DNA of 20,471 nucleotides, taken from NCBI GenBank assembly GCA_934481355.1, contig CAKSPH010000039.1, forward strand, positions 1 to 20,471, in the 5' to 3' direction. Below are positions 6,022-14,493 of the stretch, piece after piece. The position numbers and the translations under genes are program-made. The notes under the pieces are model-generated. The model saw nothing but the letters and a program-made list of their open reading frames with translations, ran no database searches and was not told where the DNA came from. The stretch is from an uncultured Oscillospiraceae bacterium. GTDB lineage: Bacteria > Bacillota > Clostridia > Oscillospirales > Ruminococcaceae. Positions within the stretch are counted from its first letter, which is position 1. Each line of letters starts with the position of its first letter.

Positions 6022-7797
6022 ATGTATTATTCAAGCGGAAACTACGAAGCCTTTGCAAGACCCAGGAAGCCGGCAGGCGTTGACAATAAATCCGCCTACA
6101 TCATAGGAAGCGGACTTGCGGCGCTGACCGCGGCGTGCTACCTCGTCCGTGACGGACAGATGAAGGGCGAGCACGTTCACATTCTCGAAAAGGAGCAGCT
6201 CGCCGGCGGAGCCTGCGACGGCTGGAAGTACGAGAACGTAGGCTATGTGATGCGCGGCGGGCGCGAAATGGACAACCACTTCGAGGTAATGTGGGATCTG
6301 TTCCGCTCCATCCCCTCCATCGAGACCGAGGGAGTATCCGTGCTGGATGAGTACTACTGGCTGAACAAGGAGGACCCGAACTACTCCCTCTGCCGCGCGA
6401 CCGTGAACCGCGGCGAGGACGCCCACACGGACGGCAGGTTCGATATCTCCGACAAGGGCGCCATGGAGATAATGAAGCTGTTCTTCACCCCCGAGGAGGA
6501 TCTTCAGGACAAGAAGATAACCGATTTCTTCGACGACGAGGTGCTCAACTCCAACTTCTGGCTGTACTGGCGCACGATGTTCGCATTTGAGAACTGGCAC
6601 AGCGCCCTTGAAATGAAGCGCTATATCCAGCGCTATATCCACCATATCGGAGGTCTGCCGGATTTCAAGGCGCTGCGGTTCACAAAGTACAATCAGTATG
6701 AGTCCATGATACTCCCGATGATAAAGTACCTTGAGAGCTTCGGCGTGCAGTTCCACTTCGGCGTAAAGGTAGTGAACGTCCAGTTCGACTGCAAGCCCGA
6801 AAGAAAGCTCGCGACCCGCATAGATGTCATCAGGGACGGTCAGGAGGAGAGCATCGGCCTCACCGATAACGACCTCGTGTTCATCACAAACGGCGGCTGC
6901 GTTGAGAACTCCACCATTGGCAGCCAGAACAGTCCCGCAGAGTTCCGCCCGGAGATAAAGGCTGGCGGCGGCTGGGATATGTGGCGCAAGATAGCCGCTC
7001 AGGATCCCGCATTCGGCAACCCGGACAAGTTCTGCGGAGATCCGGAGCTCTGCAACTGGATGAGCGCCACCGTCGAGACCCTCGACCAGCGCATTATCCC
7101 CTATATAAAGAAGATATGCAAGCGCGACCCGTTCACCGGAAAGGTGGTTACCGGCGGCATAGTCACCGTCAAGGATTCCTCATGGCTGCTGAGCTGGACG
7201 ATAAACCGCCAGCCGCAGTTCCGCGAACAGCCGAAGGATCACTGCCTTGTATGGGTATACGCCCTGTTCAGCGACAAGCCCGGAGATTATATAAAGAAGC
7301 CCATGCGCGAGTGCACCGGCAAGGAGATCTGCATGGAGTGGCTGTATCACCTCGGCGTTCCCGAGAACGAGATCGAGGAGCTCGCTGAGCACTCTGCGAA
7401 CACCGTTCCGGTAATGATGCCGTATATCGACGCGTTCTTCATGCCCCGCGCCATTGAAGACAGACCAAAGGTAGTTCCGGACGGAGCCGTAAACTTTGCG
7501 TTCCTCGGTCAGTTCGCAGAGCTCCCGCGCGACACCATATTCACCACCGAGTATTCCATGCGCACCGGTATGGAGGCAGTCTACACCCTGCTCAACGTAG
7601 ACCGCGGCGTACCTGAGGTATGGGGCAGCGTATACGATATCCGCGCCCTGCTTGACGCCACCGTGAAGCTCCGCGACGGAAAGAAGGCGACCGACATGGA
7701 TCTCGGATTCATGAAGGAGATCGTAGTTAAAAAGCTCCTCGGCAAGATAAAGGACACCGACATCGAGAAGATACTCAAGGAATACAATGTCATCTGA
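6022..7797 (+). CDS. ohyA: Oleate hydratase (MCRA-family, FAD-dependent)
   Basis: Oleate hydratase adds water to the cis-9 double bond of unsaturated fatty acids such as oleate and linoleate to give 10-hydroxy fatty acids, a detoxification route in gut bacteria that uses FAD. The 591-residue product matches the family's usual length. It has the FAD motif GSGLAALTAACYLVRDG (29-45), the RGGREM segment with E82, and Y201 in KRYIQRYIHHIGGLPDF; E82 and Y201 coincide in number and context with the catalytic residues described for the Staphylococcus aureus enzyme. Further family segments include YNQYESMILPMI, FITNGGCVENSTIGS and LGQFAELPRDTIFTTEYSMRTGM. An AAGGAGG ribosome binding site precedes the ATG. 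The upstream TetR-type gene is the probable regulator. Confidence 0.97.
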   Translation: MYYSSGNYEAFARPRKPAGVDNKSAYIIGSGLAALTAACYLVRDGQMKGEHVHILEKEQLAGGACDGWKYENVGYVMRGGREMDNHFEVMWDLFRSIPSIETEGVSVLDEYYWLNKEDPNYSLCRATVNRGEDAHTDGRFDISDKGAMEIMKLFFTPEEDLQDKKITDFFDDEVLNSNFWLYWRTMFAFENWHSALEMKRYIQRYIHHIGGLPDFKALRFTKYNQYESMILPMIKYLESFGVQFHFGVKVVNVQFDCKPERKLATRIDVIRDGQEESIGLTDNDLVFITNGGCVENSTIGSQNSPAEFRPEIKAGGGWDMWRKIAAQDPAFGNPDKFCGDPELCNWMSATVETLDQRIIPYIKKICKRDPFTGKVVTGGIVTVKDSSWLLSWTINRQPQFREQPKDHCLVWVYALFSDKPGDYIKKPMRECTGKEICMEWLYHLGVPENEIEELAEHSANTVPVMMPYIDAFFMPRAIEDRPKVVPDGAVNFAFLGQFAELPRDTIFTTEYSMRTGMEAVYTLLNVDRGVPEVWGSVYDIRALLDATVKLRDGKKATDMDLGFMKEIVVKKLLGKIKDTDIEKILKEYNVI

Positions 7798-7836
7798 CGC
7801 AAAGCCGCTGACCAGGCGGTAAGAAGCATAAAATAT

Positions 7837-7864
7837 CCCCGCAGACAGTCAAACGTCCGCGGGG
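7837..7864. terminator. Bidirectional terminator between ohyA and the rnf operon
   Basis: CCCCGC-A-GAC (7837-7846) pairs with GTC-C-GCGGGG (7855-7864), leaving one mismatch and an 8-nt loop. It is followed by AATTTTG on the plus strand and by ATATTTTATG on the minus strand. It sits between convergent genes and can end both transcripts. Confidence 0.82.
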
Positions 7865-7895
7865 AATTTTGTCATGAATATGAAAGCTATGGAAT

Positions 7896-8396
7896 TCAGT
7901 CTTTCTGAACAGGAACACGCTTTACCAGTATCGCGGAAACTATCCCGACGGCAACGCCCGCGGCTATTCCGCTGACGCAGAGTATCGGGAGATAGTAAAC
8001 TATCTGCGCGGTCTCCATAATAAGCATTGCAACCAGTATCTGACCGGTATTGTGGAGTATGCCTCCGATAACGCTTACGCCAACGGTGGAGAAGCGCTCA
8101 GAGCGTTTCAGCAGTATCATCGCCGTCAGGCTCAGCACCGCCCCCGCCACGCTGTACGCCAGCGTCATCACATTGCCGAAGAGTATCGCCATCCAGACTA
8201 TCCGTATCAGCGAAACTAGCACCGCTTCCTTTGCGCCGAGCTTGTACAGCATGAACACCACCGCTATGTTGGCAAGTCCCAGCTTTATCCCCGGTACGGC
8301 GAACGACAGCGGGATAAGGCTCTCCAGATAGGACAGCACCATAGCGATCGCAGCGCATATCCCGAGCAGGGCTATGGATCTTGGTTTGATTTTCAT
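7896..8396 (-). CDS. Gx transporter family membrane protein
   Basis: The 166-residue hydrophobic protein has about five membrane helices and belongs to the family formerly named heptaprenyl diphosphate synthase component I (now Gx transporter family). Hallmarks are SYLESLIPLSFAVPGIKLGLANIAVV near the N-terminus and GGILHNTGQILVA toward the C-terminus. Family members regularly lie next to NusG domain II, ApbE and rnf genes, and the exact substrate is not settled. I chose ATG at 8394-8396 (MKIKPRSIALL) because it follows AGGAGGT, which overlaps the stop of the preceding gene; a start at 8474 would add a basic non-membrane extension inside that gene. It is the last gene of the rnf operon. Confidence 0.88.
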   Translation of the reverse strand: MKIKPRSIALLGICAAIAMVLSYLESLIPLSFAVPGIKLGLANIAVVFMLYKLGAKEAVLVSLIRIVWMAILFGNVMTLAYSVAGAVLSLTAMILLKRSERFSTVGVSVIGGILHNTGQILVAMLIMETAQIVYYLPILCVSGIAAGVAVGIVSAILVKRVPVQKD

Positions 8397-8404
8397 AAGA
8401 CCTC

Positions 8405-8782
8405 CTACGCGATAACGTCTACGTCCGCTTCGGCTTCGGAAACTATCTTTACAACCAGCTTGTTCGGCAGACAAACTATCGTTTCACCATTGAAGCTTAT
8501 GCTGTGCTGGTTCACGCAGAGCTTATCAGGACAGTCGGCGTCGGTGACGTCGGCTTTTCCGTCTTTTATCACCAGAGTGTTGTATCCGGTCGGGGAGGTT
8601 ATCGTGACGCTCATATCCTTGTCAAGCGGATACGACGCCACCTCTTTGCCTTCCTGTACTACCACGGCGTAGCCTCCGCTTTTTTTGCCGAGCTGGATAA
8701 TTCCAAAGGCAATACCTGCGGCGGCAAGGAGTACGGCTATGAGTATGATATCATTTCTGTGCTTCTTTTCCAACGGCTTCAT
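8405..8782 (-). CDS. NusG domain II-containing membrane-anchored protein
   Basis: The 125-residue protein has one N-terminal membrane helix (about 11-30) and a small beta domain of the NusG domain II type, here unrelated to transcription elongation. The DADCPDKLCVNQHSIS segment, with C84 and C89, plus C104 in ETIVCLPNKLV is the family signature and could form a disulfide or bind a cofactor outside the membrane. Its position between rnfB and the Gx transporter is the common arrangement in Clostridia and suggests a support role for Rnf or its flavinylation; the biochemical function is not known to me. AGGAG lies 11 bases before the ATG. Confidence 0.87.
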   Translation of the reverse strand: MKPLEKKHRNDIILIAVLLAAAGIAFGIIQLGKKSGGYAVVVQEGKEVASYPLDKDMSVTITSPTGYNTLVIKDGKADVTDADCPDKLCVNQHSISFNGETIVCLPNKLVVKIVSEAEADVDVIA

Positions 8783-8809
8783 TCCTGTAATCTCTCCTGT
8801 AAAACCATT

Positions 8810-8835
8810 ATGGGGAATGCCTGAGCACTCCCCAT
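8810..8835 (-). other. Strong hairpin between rnfB and the NusG-II gene
   Basis: On the minus strand ATGGGGAGTG pairs with CATTCCCCAT (ten pairs including one G-U) around the 6-nt loop CTCAGG. The sequence that follows, AATGGTTTTACAGG, has only four U residues. It could be a leaky terminator or an mRNA processing/stability element that sets rnfB above the last two genes. Confidence 0.55.
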
Positions 8836-8848
8836 TCCCGTCACTCTG

Positions 8849-9670
8849 TCACTGAGCCTTACTTAGATCCACGCTCTTTATCGAATGTCTGGGGCAGGTA
8901 TCCGCGCATACATTGCAGCCTGCACACTTTGCGTAGTCGATATGCGCCAGGTTGTCCTCGACCTTTATAGCCTCGGAGGGGCAGGACTTTTCGCACTTCT
9001 TACAGCCTATGCAGGATGTCTTGCACTGCTTTACGGCAGCCGCTCCCTTATCCTTGTTGTTGCAGGCAACGACAACAGCCGCGCTTGCAGGGACAAGGCG
9101 TATCACGAAATTCGGGCAGGCCTTTGTGCACATTCCGCAACCGGTGCATTTCGCCGGGTCAACGCAGGCAACGCCGTTATTGTTGTAGATAGCGCCGTAC
9201 TGGCAGACTTTCGCGCAGTCGCCGTAGCCCAGACAGCCTGTGGTGCAGGAGCCGTCTCCGCCGTAGAACAGTTTTGCTCCGGCGCAGGTGGGGATCCCCT
9301 TGTAATCGTACTTCTGCGAGGTATTCTCGCAGGTGCCGTTGCAGTGTACGAACGCCACCATTCTCTCGGCCGCCTCTACCGAAACGCCGAGCACTTCGCC
9401 GAGCTGCTTCGCAGTGGAAGCGCCGCCCGGTACGCACAGATTAGCAGCCGCGGAGCCCTCCGCAAGAGCCTTGGCATAGCCGTCGCAGCCGGTAAAGCCA
9501 CAGGCGCCGCAGTTTGCGCCCGGCAGACAGGCGCGGATATTCTGCTCCTTTTCATCGGTCCTGACCGCGAAGAACTTCGCAGCGATCACCAGAATAAGCG
9601 CGCAGATAAGTCCGACAGCGACCAGAACTCCGACCGCGATAAGAACTGCTGATAATAATGAATCGTTCAT
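8849..9670 (-). CDS. rnfB: Rnf complex subunit B, polyferredoxin
   Basis: RnfB takes electrons from reduced ferredoxin and passes them into the membrane part of the Rnf complex (ferredoxin:NAD+ oxidoreductase). The 273-residue product has an N-terminal membrane anchor (about 7-32), an Fe-S domain with C48, C54, C57 and C62 (ACLPGANCGACGFTGCDG), and four further cysteine clusters: the divergent C142/C146/C152/C156 set (CTTGCLGYGDCAKVCQ), CTGCGMCTKACP (175-186), CIGCKKCEKSCP (220-231) and CAGCNVCADTCP (249-260). This cluster-rich form is usual for Clostridia. The ribosome binding site is AAGGAGG. It is the sixth and last core gene of the operon. Confidence 0.97.
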   Translation of the reverse strand: MNDSLLSAVLIAVGVLVAVGLICALILVIAAKFFAVRTDEKEQNIRACLPGANCGACGFTGCDGYAKALAEGSAAANLCVPGGASTAKQLGEVLGVSVEAAERMVAFVHCNGTCENTSQKYDYKGIPTCAGAKLFYGGDGSCTTGCLGYGDCAKVCQYGAIYNNNGVACVDPAKCTGCGMCTKACPNFVIRLVPASAAVVVACNNKDKGAAAVKQCKTSCIGCKKCEKSCPSEAIKVEDNLAHIDYAKCAGCNVCADTCPRHSIKSVDLSKAQ

Positions 9671-9682
9671 CTTGCAGCCTCC

Positions 9683-10282
9683 TTACGCAAACAGCTTGTC
9701 TACCACGCCTGCGAATCCCATGAAGCTCATGGAAACGATGGACGCAGCGGCGAGGGTGACAGGAAGCCCCTTGAAGCTCTCGGGGATGTTGGCGCTGTCA
9801 AGTCTGGAGCGAACGCCCGCAAACAGTACCATAGCCAGCAGGAAGCCGAGTCCGCAGCCGAGGGAGCTTACCATTGACTCAAGGAAGCCGTAGCCGTCCT
9901 TGATGTTGTTTATGGTCACGCCGAGAACAGCGCAGTTTGTTGTGATGAGCGGGAGGTATACGCCCAGCGACTTGTGGAGCGCGGGGATATACTTCTTGAG
10001 GATTATCTCAACGAACTGAACCAGCGTTGCGATAACCAGTATGAACACGATGGTCTGGAGATATCCAAGGCCGAGCTTATCCAGCACGAAGGTCTGGATA
10101 GGCCATGTAACGGCAGTCGCCACCAGCATAACGAAAGTAACGGCCGTACCCATTCCGGCAGCCTGATCCAGCTTCTTGGAAACTCCGAGGAACGGGCATA
10201 TGCCGAGGAACTTGTTAAGTACATAGTTGTTAACAAGTACACTGGACATAAGGATAACGAGAAGAGCCTTTATGGTATCCAT
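9683..10282 (-). CDS. rnfA: Rnf complex membrane subunit A
   Basis: This 199-residue integral membrane protein has about six helices and pairs with RnfE to form the membrane core. Signature segments are NNYVLNKFLGICPFLGVSKK with C29 and LITTNCAVLGV with C117; in characterised Rnf/Nqr complexes the equivalent cysteines of the A and E type subunits hold an iron centre inside the membrane. The ribosome binding site AAAGGAGG lies in the end of rnfE and only 3 bp separate the genes. Confidence 0.97.
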   Translation of the reverse strand: MDTIKALLVILMSSVLVNNYVLNKFLGICPFLGVSKKLDQAAGMGTAVTFVMLVATAVTWPIQTFVLDKLGLGYLQTIVFILVIATLVQFVEIILKKYIPALHKSLGVYLPLITTNCAVLGVTINNIKDGYGFLESMVSSLGCGLGFLLAMVLFAGVRSRLDSANIPESFKGLPVTLAAASIVSMSFMGFAGVVDKLFA

Positions 10283-10285
10283 AGA

Positions 10286-10981
10286 TTACTTCGCCTCCTT
10301 TGCTGATTCAGTGTTTTCAGGGTTTTCCATGCAGGCAGTGCGGGAGGGGCAGTTTGCACAGCCGAACTCCTTCTTGCTGATGGCCTTTCCCTTTGAGATC
10401 CTGTTCACAACAGCGATAAGCACGCCGAATACGAAGAATCCGCCTGCCGCCTGTGTGAAGAACGGAATGGAGTAATCCTGAAGGAACGGTATCTTAAAGC
10501 CGAGGAAGCTTCCGGAACCGAGTATCTCGCGGACGGTGCCCATGCAGAACAGCGCGAGCGTAAAGCCGCCGCCCATTCCGACGCCGTCCAGCGCGGACTC
10601 GACAACGGTGTGCTTGCTTGCAAACATCTCCGCTCTGCCGAGAATGATGCAGTTTACGACGATGAGCGCAAGATAAGTGCCGAGCGCCGTGTACAAGTCG
10701 GGCAGGTATGCGTTCATCAGCATCTGGATAATGGTAACGAATCCCGCGATGATAACGATATAGGCGGGAATGCGCACCTTATCGGGAATGACTTTGCGCA
10801 GCGCTGAAATCGCCATGTTGGAGCAGATAAGAACTATTGCCGCCGCAATACCCATGCTGAGCGCACGGGACACGGAGTCGGTAACGGCAAGGGTGGGGCA
10901 GGTTCCGAGAACCAGCACGAATACAGGGTTCTCCTTGATGAAGCCCTTTAACATAATGGAAAGCTTGCTCTGTTTCTCCAT
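10286..10981 (-). CDS. rnfE: Rnf complex membrane subunit E
   Basis: RnfE is the pseudo-symmetric partner of RnfA. Signature segments are NPVFVLVLGTCPTLAVTDS with C28 and LIVVNCIILGRAEMFAS with C111, the expected ligands of the shared intramembrane iron centre. Membrane helices fill residues about 20-195. The 231-residue product ends in a hydrophilic tail with a Cys cluster, C208, C211 and C217 (FGCANCPSRTAC), which could bind a metal; other clostridial RnfE proteins also vary at this end. The start follows the rnfG stop by a single base, with AAAGGAGG inside rnfG. Confidence 0.96.
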   Translation of the reverse strand: MEKQSKLSIMLKGFIKENPVFVLVLGTCPTLAVTDSVSRALSMGIAAAIVLICSNMAISALRKVIPDKVRIPAYIVIIAGFVTIIQMLMNAYLPDLYTALGTYLALIVVNCIILGRAEMFASKHTVVESALDGVGMGGGFTLALFCMGTVREILGSGSFLGFKIPFLQDYSIPFFTQAAGGFFVFGVLIAVVNRISKGKAISKKEFGCANCPSRTACMENPENTESAKEAK

Positions 10982-10982
10982 A

Positions 10983-12191
10983 TTACTGAGCCTCCTTTAC
11001 TGCTTCGAAAGCTGCTGCAACATCGTCAGCCGCCGTTCTTACAGCGTTCGTTGTGAATGTGCAGCCGGATAATACGAGGACGTCGTCGCTGATATTGCCC
11101 AGCTCCTGGCCGGAATATCCGTTGGTGTAGGAGCTCTGGGATACTACGTCGCCGTAATACTCGGTCTCGTTGTGGGACAGCACCTTGAACTTTGCGATGG
11201 TTCCGTTTTCGTCAACGATGTACAGAATGTTTACGGGTCCGCCGAATCCGAAGGTGGAAGTCGTCATTGCGTAGTACGTTGCGCCCTCGCTTGTGAAGCG
11301 GTATGCGCCGTTAACGGAGGACTGTACTCCGGCGGGAGCAAGCGCTGTTACCTCTGCGTCCTCGTACATCTTTACGATACGCTTTACCGCCTTTTCGCCT
11401 GCGGCACTGTAAGCGTCCGCCGCAGCCGCCTTGACCGCCTCAACAGCGGAAGCGTCCTCAGAAGCAGCGTCGTCAAAGGCCTTGAAGCCGACATAGTTGC
11501 CGAATGCGTCCGTAACGTAAGCGGCCTTATCAGCGACCATTGCGTAGCCGGTGCGGTTCGTGCTGACATACAGACCATCGGAAACTTCCTCGACCTTGCA
11601 GGCACCGGTGTTGTCGAGAGAAGACGGAAGCATTTCGCCGATAGCGTCAGCAGCCATCTGGTCGTCGGTAAGCTCGCCTGCTGCAACGTCTGCAACTGCG
11701 AACAGCGCGGTGTATGCGTCGGTTATCGCGTTCTTGAACGCCGTGGAGGAGTATGTTACACCGGATACCAGCTCAACGCCGGAGAGCGCGGAATCCTGAC
11801 CGATGTAGCTTGCGGGATATTCCTCGCCGAAGTTCTTGGTCTCGGCGTAGTTGGTCAGGACGATGTTCTTTATCACGCCGTCCGTGCCGATACCAACGGA
11901 GATCCCCATCGGGGATTCGCTGTACTGGGAGGTGGTTTCAAGGGTAACGACATAGCCTAAGCCGTTCTTTTCCTGATATATTCCCTTTACTGTTTCGGGC
12001 GCGTCGGCGGCGGGCTCGAGCTCGTCGAAGCCGTCAGCGCCGGGCAGCGCCTCTGCAAAGGAACCCTGAACGGCATTTGCGTTGTTTTCCGCAATGATTG
12101 GCGCGGTGACATAATTGACCGCGGAAAGAGCCAGCGTAACAACGAGGCAGATGACTACCAGCGCGATGACGCTCTTTACTGAATCATTCAT
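10983..12191 (-). CDS. rnfG: Rnf complex subunit G with two FMN-binding-like domains
   Basis: RnfG carries FMN covalently bound to a threonine and faces the outside of the membrane. The usual length is near 200 residues; this product has 402. After one membrane anchor (about 7-30), a first FMN-binding domain holds VLTNYAETKNFGE (111-123) and the attachment-like motif SGVTYSS (143-149, T146). A second domain holds KVLSHNETEYYG (336-347) and SGCTFTT (375-381, T378). Both keep the ET...G element and the acceptor threonine, but position three of SGAT is Val or Cys instead of Ala. Continuous reading frame and operon overlap (ATGA with rnfD) argue against an artefact. Internal duplication is inferred; both, or only one, may carry flavin. 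Confidence 0.93.
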   Translation of the reverse strand: MNDSVKSVIALVVICLVVTLALSAVNYVTAPIIAENNANAVQGSFAEALPGADGFDELEPAADAPETVKGIYQEKNGLGYVVTLETTSQYSESPMGISVGIGTDGVIKNIVLTNYAETKNFGEEYPASYIGQDSALSGVELVSGVTYSSTAFKNAITDAYTALFAVADVAAGELTDDQMAADAIGEMLPSSLDNTGACKVEEVSDGLYVSTNRTGYAMVADKAAYVTDAFGNYVGFKAFDDAASEDASAVEAVKAAAADAYSAAGEKAVKRIVKMYEDAEVTALAPAGVQSSVNGAYRFTSEGATYYAMTTSTFGFGGPVNILYIVDENGTIAKFKVLSHNETEYYGDVVSQSSYTNGYSGQELGNISDDVLVLSGCTFTTNAVRTAADDVAAAFEAVKEAQ

Positions 12192-13111
12192 GCCTTAGCA
12201 CCTCCAAACGGTTTTGTTCTTGTCCATCTCTCGATATAGGGAGTGAGGATATTCATAAGCAGTATGGAGAAGGAAACGCCCTCGGGATAGCTGCCGAATA
12301 CACGGATAAGAACAGTGATAAGTCCGCAGCCTACGCCGAAGATCACCTTGCCCCACGCGGTGTTGGGGGTAGTGGCGTAATCAGTCGCCATGAAGAATGC
12401 GCCGATGAACAGACCGCCGGAAAGTATCTCGGCAACGGGGTCCTGACCCAGAACAAGGGAGAACAGGAATACTGTCGCGATGAACACTACCGGAGTATGC
12501 CATGTGATAACTCCGCGGACGATAAGGTAGATACCGCCGATGAGCAGAGCCAGTGCGCAGGTCTCGCCGAGCGCGCCGCCGCACCTGCCGAGGAACAGGT
12601 CAAGGTATGTAGGCAGCGTGCCCTCCTGACCGCTGAGCACGCCGAGGGGCGTTGCACCGGAAACTATATCGGCATTCTGTGGGAATACCGCAGCAGTCAT
12701 TGTGCCGCTGAAAGAAAGCAGCAGGAAGATTCTTGCGGTGATAGCCGGGTTAGCGAAATTCTGACCGATACCGCCGAACAGGCACTTTACCACGATTATC
12801 GCGAATATAGCGCCGAGTGCTGCCTGCCACAGCGGAATGGAAGCCGGAAGATTCAGCGCAAGAAGAAGTCCGGTGACAGCGGAGGAAAGATCTCCTACGG
12901 TCTGTTCCTTCCTGCAGATAAGATTGAACACGAATTCAGAGAGCATTGCCGCTATCACACAGGCGAGGATAACGAACAGGCTGCTTATTCCGAAGATGAC
13001 CACCGAAGCAGCGGTGGCGGGAAGCAGCGCGATAAGCACGTCCAGCATGATGGAGCGCGTTGTGCGTGGAGTGTATATGTGCGGAGAAGAAGTAACAGTT
13101 AATTTACTCAT
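12188..13111 (-). CDS. rnfD: Rnf complex membrane subunit D, flavinylated
   Basis: RnfD is a multi-helix membrane protein that carries a second covalent FMN, attached by ApbE. The 307-residue product shows the canonical site DIVSGATPLGVL with T154, and family segments FGGIGQNFANPAITARIFLL and ATDYATTPNTAWGKVIFG (the latter in RnfD/NqrB proteins). Length is normal. The start overlaps the rnfC stop (ATGA) and the stop overlaps the rnfG start, so translation is coupled through rnfC-rnfD-rnfG. A GGAGGGA ribosome binding site lies in the end of rnfC. Confidence 0.97.
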   Translation of the reverse strand: MSKLTVTSSPHIYTPRTTRSIMLDVLIALLPATAASVVIFGISSLFVILACVIAAMLSEFVFNLICRKEQTVGDLSSAVTGLLLALNLPASIPLWQAALGAIFAIIVVKCLFGGIGQNFANPAITARIFLLLSFSGTMTAAVFPQNADIVSGATPLGVLSGQEGTLPTYLDLFLGRCGGALGETCALALLIGGIYLIVRGVITWHTPVVFIATVFLFSLVLGQDPVAEILSGGLFIGAFFMATDYATTPNTAWGKVIFGVGCGLITVLIRVFGSYPEGVSFSILLMNILTPYIERWTRTKPFGGAKA

Positions 13112-14424
13112 TTCTTTCCCTCCTGTGGTTTGTAGTTTCTTAACATTGCCTTGGAAAGCTTATTTCTCTGTACAAGCGGCTGACCTGTCGGACAGACGTA
13201 AGCGCAGCAGCCGCACTCCATGCAGAGGTTCACCTTGAGCTTCTTAAGCTCCTCGCAGTCGCCGTCCCTGAACGCCTTGGACAAGGCAACGGGGTTGAGG
13301 TGCAGCGGACAGTGTGAAACGCAGTTTCCGCAGCGGATGCAGGCGGTCTGCTTCTTGGGCTGTGCTTCCTTTTCGTTGAGCGCGATTATCGCGTTGGTGT
13401 TCTTGATGACAGGGCAGTTGGTATCGGGAACGGCAATTCCCATCATGGGGCCGCCGTAGAGTATCTTTCCGGGCTCCTCCCTGAAACCGCCGCAGAAATC
13501 TATCAGGTCCTGAATGGATGTGCCGATGGGCACGATGACGTTCTGTGGATTCTTCACCGCGCTGCCGTCGACGGTCACGCACTTCTCAACGAGAGGCATA
13601 CCGGTCTTGCAGTACTTTGCGAGACAGGCGAGGGTGGTGCAGTTCATCACAACAGCGCCTGCGTCCAGCGGGAGCTTGCCCTCGGGAACGACTGCGCCGG
13701 TGGTGTGGTATATCAGCACCTTTTCACCGCCCTGCGGATATAAGCTCGGAAGAGGCTTGACGGTAACGCAGGGGTCTGCCGCCGCAAGCTCGTTCATCTT
13801 TGCGATGCACTCGGGCTTGTTCTTCTCGATGCCTACGATGATGTTCTTTACCTTAAGGAACTTTTCGAGCAGCGCGAAGCCCTCCTTAATCCAGTCGGCT
13901 TCATCGAGCATCGTTCTGGTGTCGCTGGTGATGTACGGCTCGCACTCGGCGCCGTTGATAACGACTGCCTTTATGCGGGAGAGATCGTCTATCTTCAGCT
14001 TTACCGCGGTCGGGAATCCCGCGCCGCCCAGTCCAACAAGTCCGCTTGCCTTTACAGCCTCGATAAAGTCCTCATAGGTATCAAGCTTCGGAGGCTTTAC
14101 CGCCTCGGACACCTTCATCTCGCCGTCGGATTCAATGGTGATAGCGTTCACATTGTTTCCGGAGCTTACGAGAATGGTATCGATCTTCTTTACCGTACCG
14201 GAAACGCTCGCGTGGACAGGCGCGCTTACAAAGCCCCCTGCGGTCGCGATAACATCGCCGATATCAACATGATCCCCGACTTTTACAGCGGGAACGGCAG
14301 GCGCGCCGATGTGCATGACAACGGGTATCGTCACGGATTTCGGTGCAGGCATTTTGACTGCCGCCATCTGCGCGGTGTTCTTCCTGTGCGGAACGTGCGC
14401 GCCTTTGAGCATGAATAGTGGCAT
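13108..14424 (-). CDS. rnfC: Rnf complex subunit C, NADH/FMN/Fe-S subunit
   Basis: RnfC is the soluble-facing subunit where NAD+ is reduced. Signature segments are GLVGLGGAGFPTAVK (NADH/FMN fold), INGAECEPYITSD, LYPQGGEK and two [4Fe-4S] motifs near the C-terminus, CIRCGNCVSHCP (from about residue 362) and CMECGCCAYVCP (from about 401). I start at ATG 14422-14424 (MPLFMLKGAHVPH, 438 residues) rather than at GTG 14437-14439, because the only Shine-Dalgarno, GAGG, overlaps that GTG and is correctly spaced for the ATG. It heads the operon, about 60 nt after a strong promoter. Confidence 0.96.
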   Translation of the reverse strand: MPLFMLKGAHVPHRKNTAQMAAVKMPAPKSVTIPVVMHIGAPAVPAVKVGDHVDIGDVIATAGGFVSAPVHASVSGTVKKIDTILVSSGNNVNAITIESDGEMKVSEAVKPPKLDTYEDFIEAVKASGLVGLGGAGFPTAVKLKIDDLSRIKAVVINGAECEPYITSDTRTMLDEADWIKEGFALLEKFLKVKNIIVGIEKNKPECIAKMNELAAADPCVTVKPLPSLYPQGGEKVLIYHTTGAVVPEGKLPLDAGAVVMNCTTLACLAKYCKTGMPLVEKCVTVDGSAVKNPQNVIVPIGTSIQDLIDFCGGFREEPGKILYGGPMMGIAVPDTNCPVIKNTNAIIALNEKEAQPKKQTACIRCGNCVSHCPLHLNPVALSKAFRDGDCEELKKLKVNLCMECGCCAYVCPTGQPLVQRNKLSKAMLRNYKPQEGKK

Positions 14425-14493
14425 TTCATCTAACCTCACATTCGCATTTATATATAGTTGTGTCTTTTTTTCTCAAAAAGGCATACTATATTC

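Noticed and set aside
7896..8474. Longer version of the Gx transporter starting at 8474
   Set aside because: The extra 26 residues are basic, overlap the end of the NusG-II gene and lack the ribosome binding site that precedes the start at 8396.
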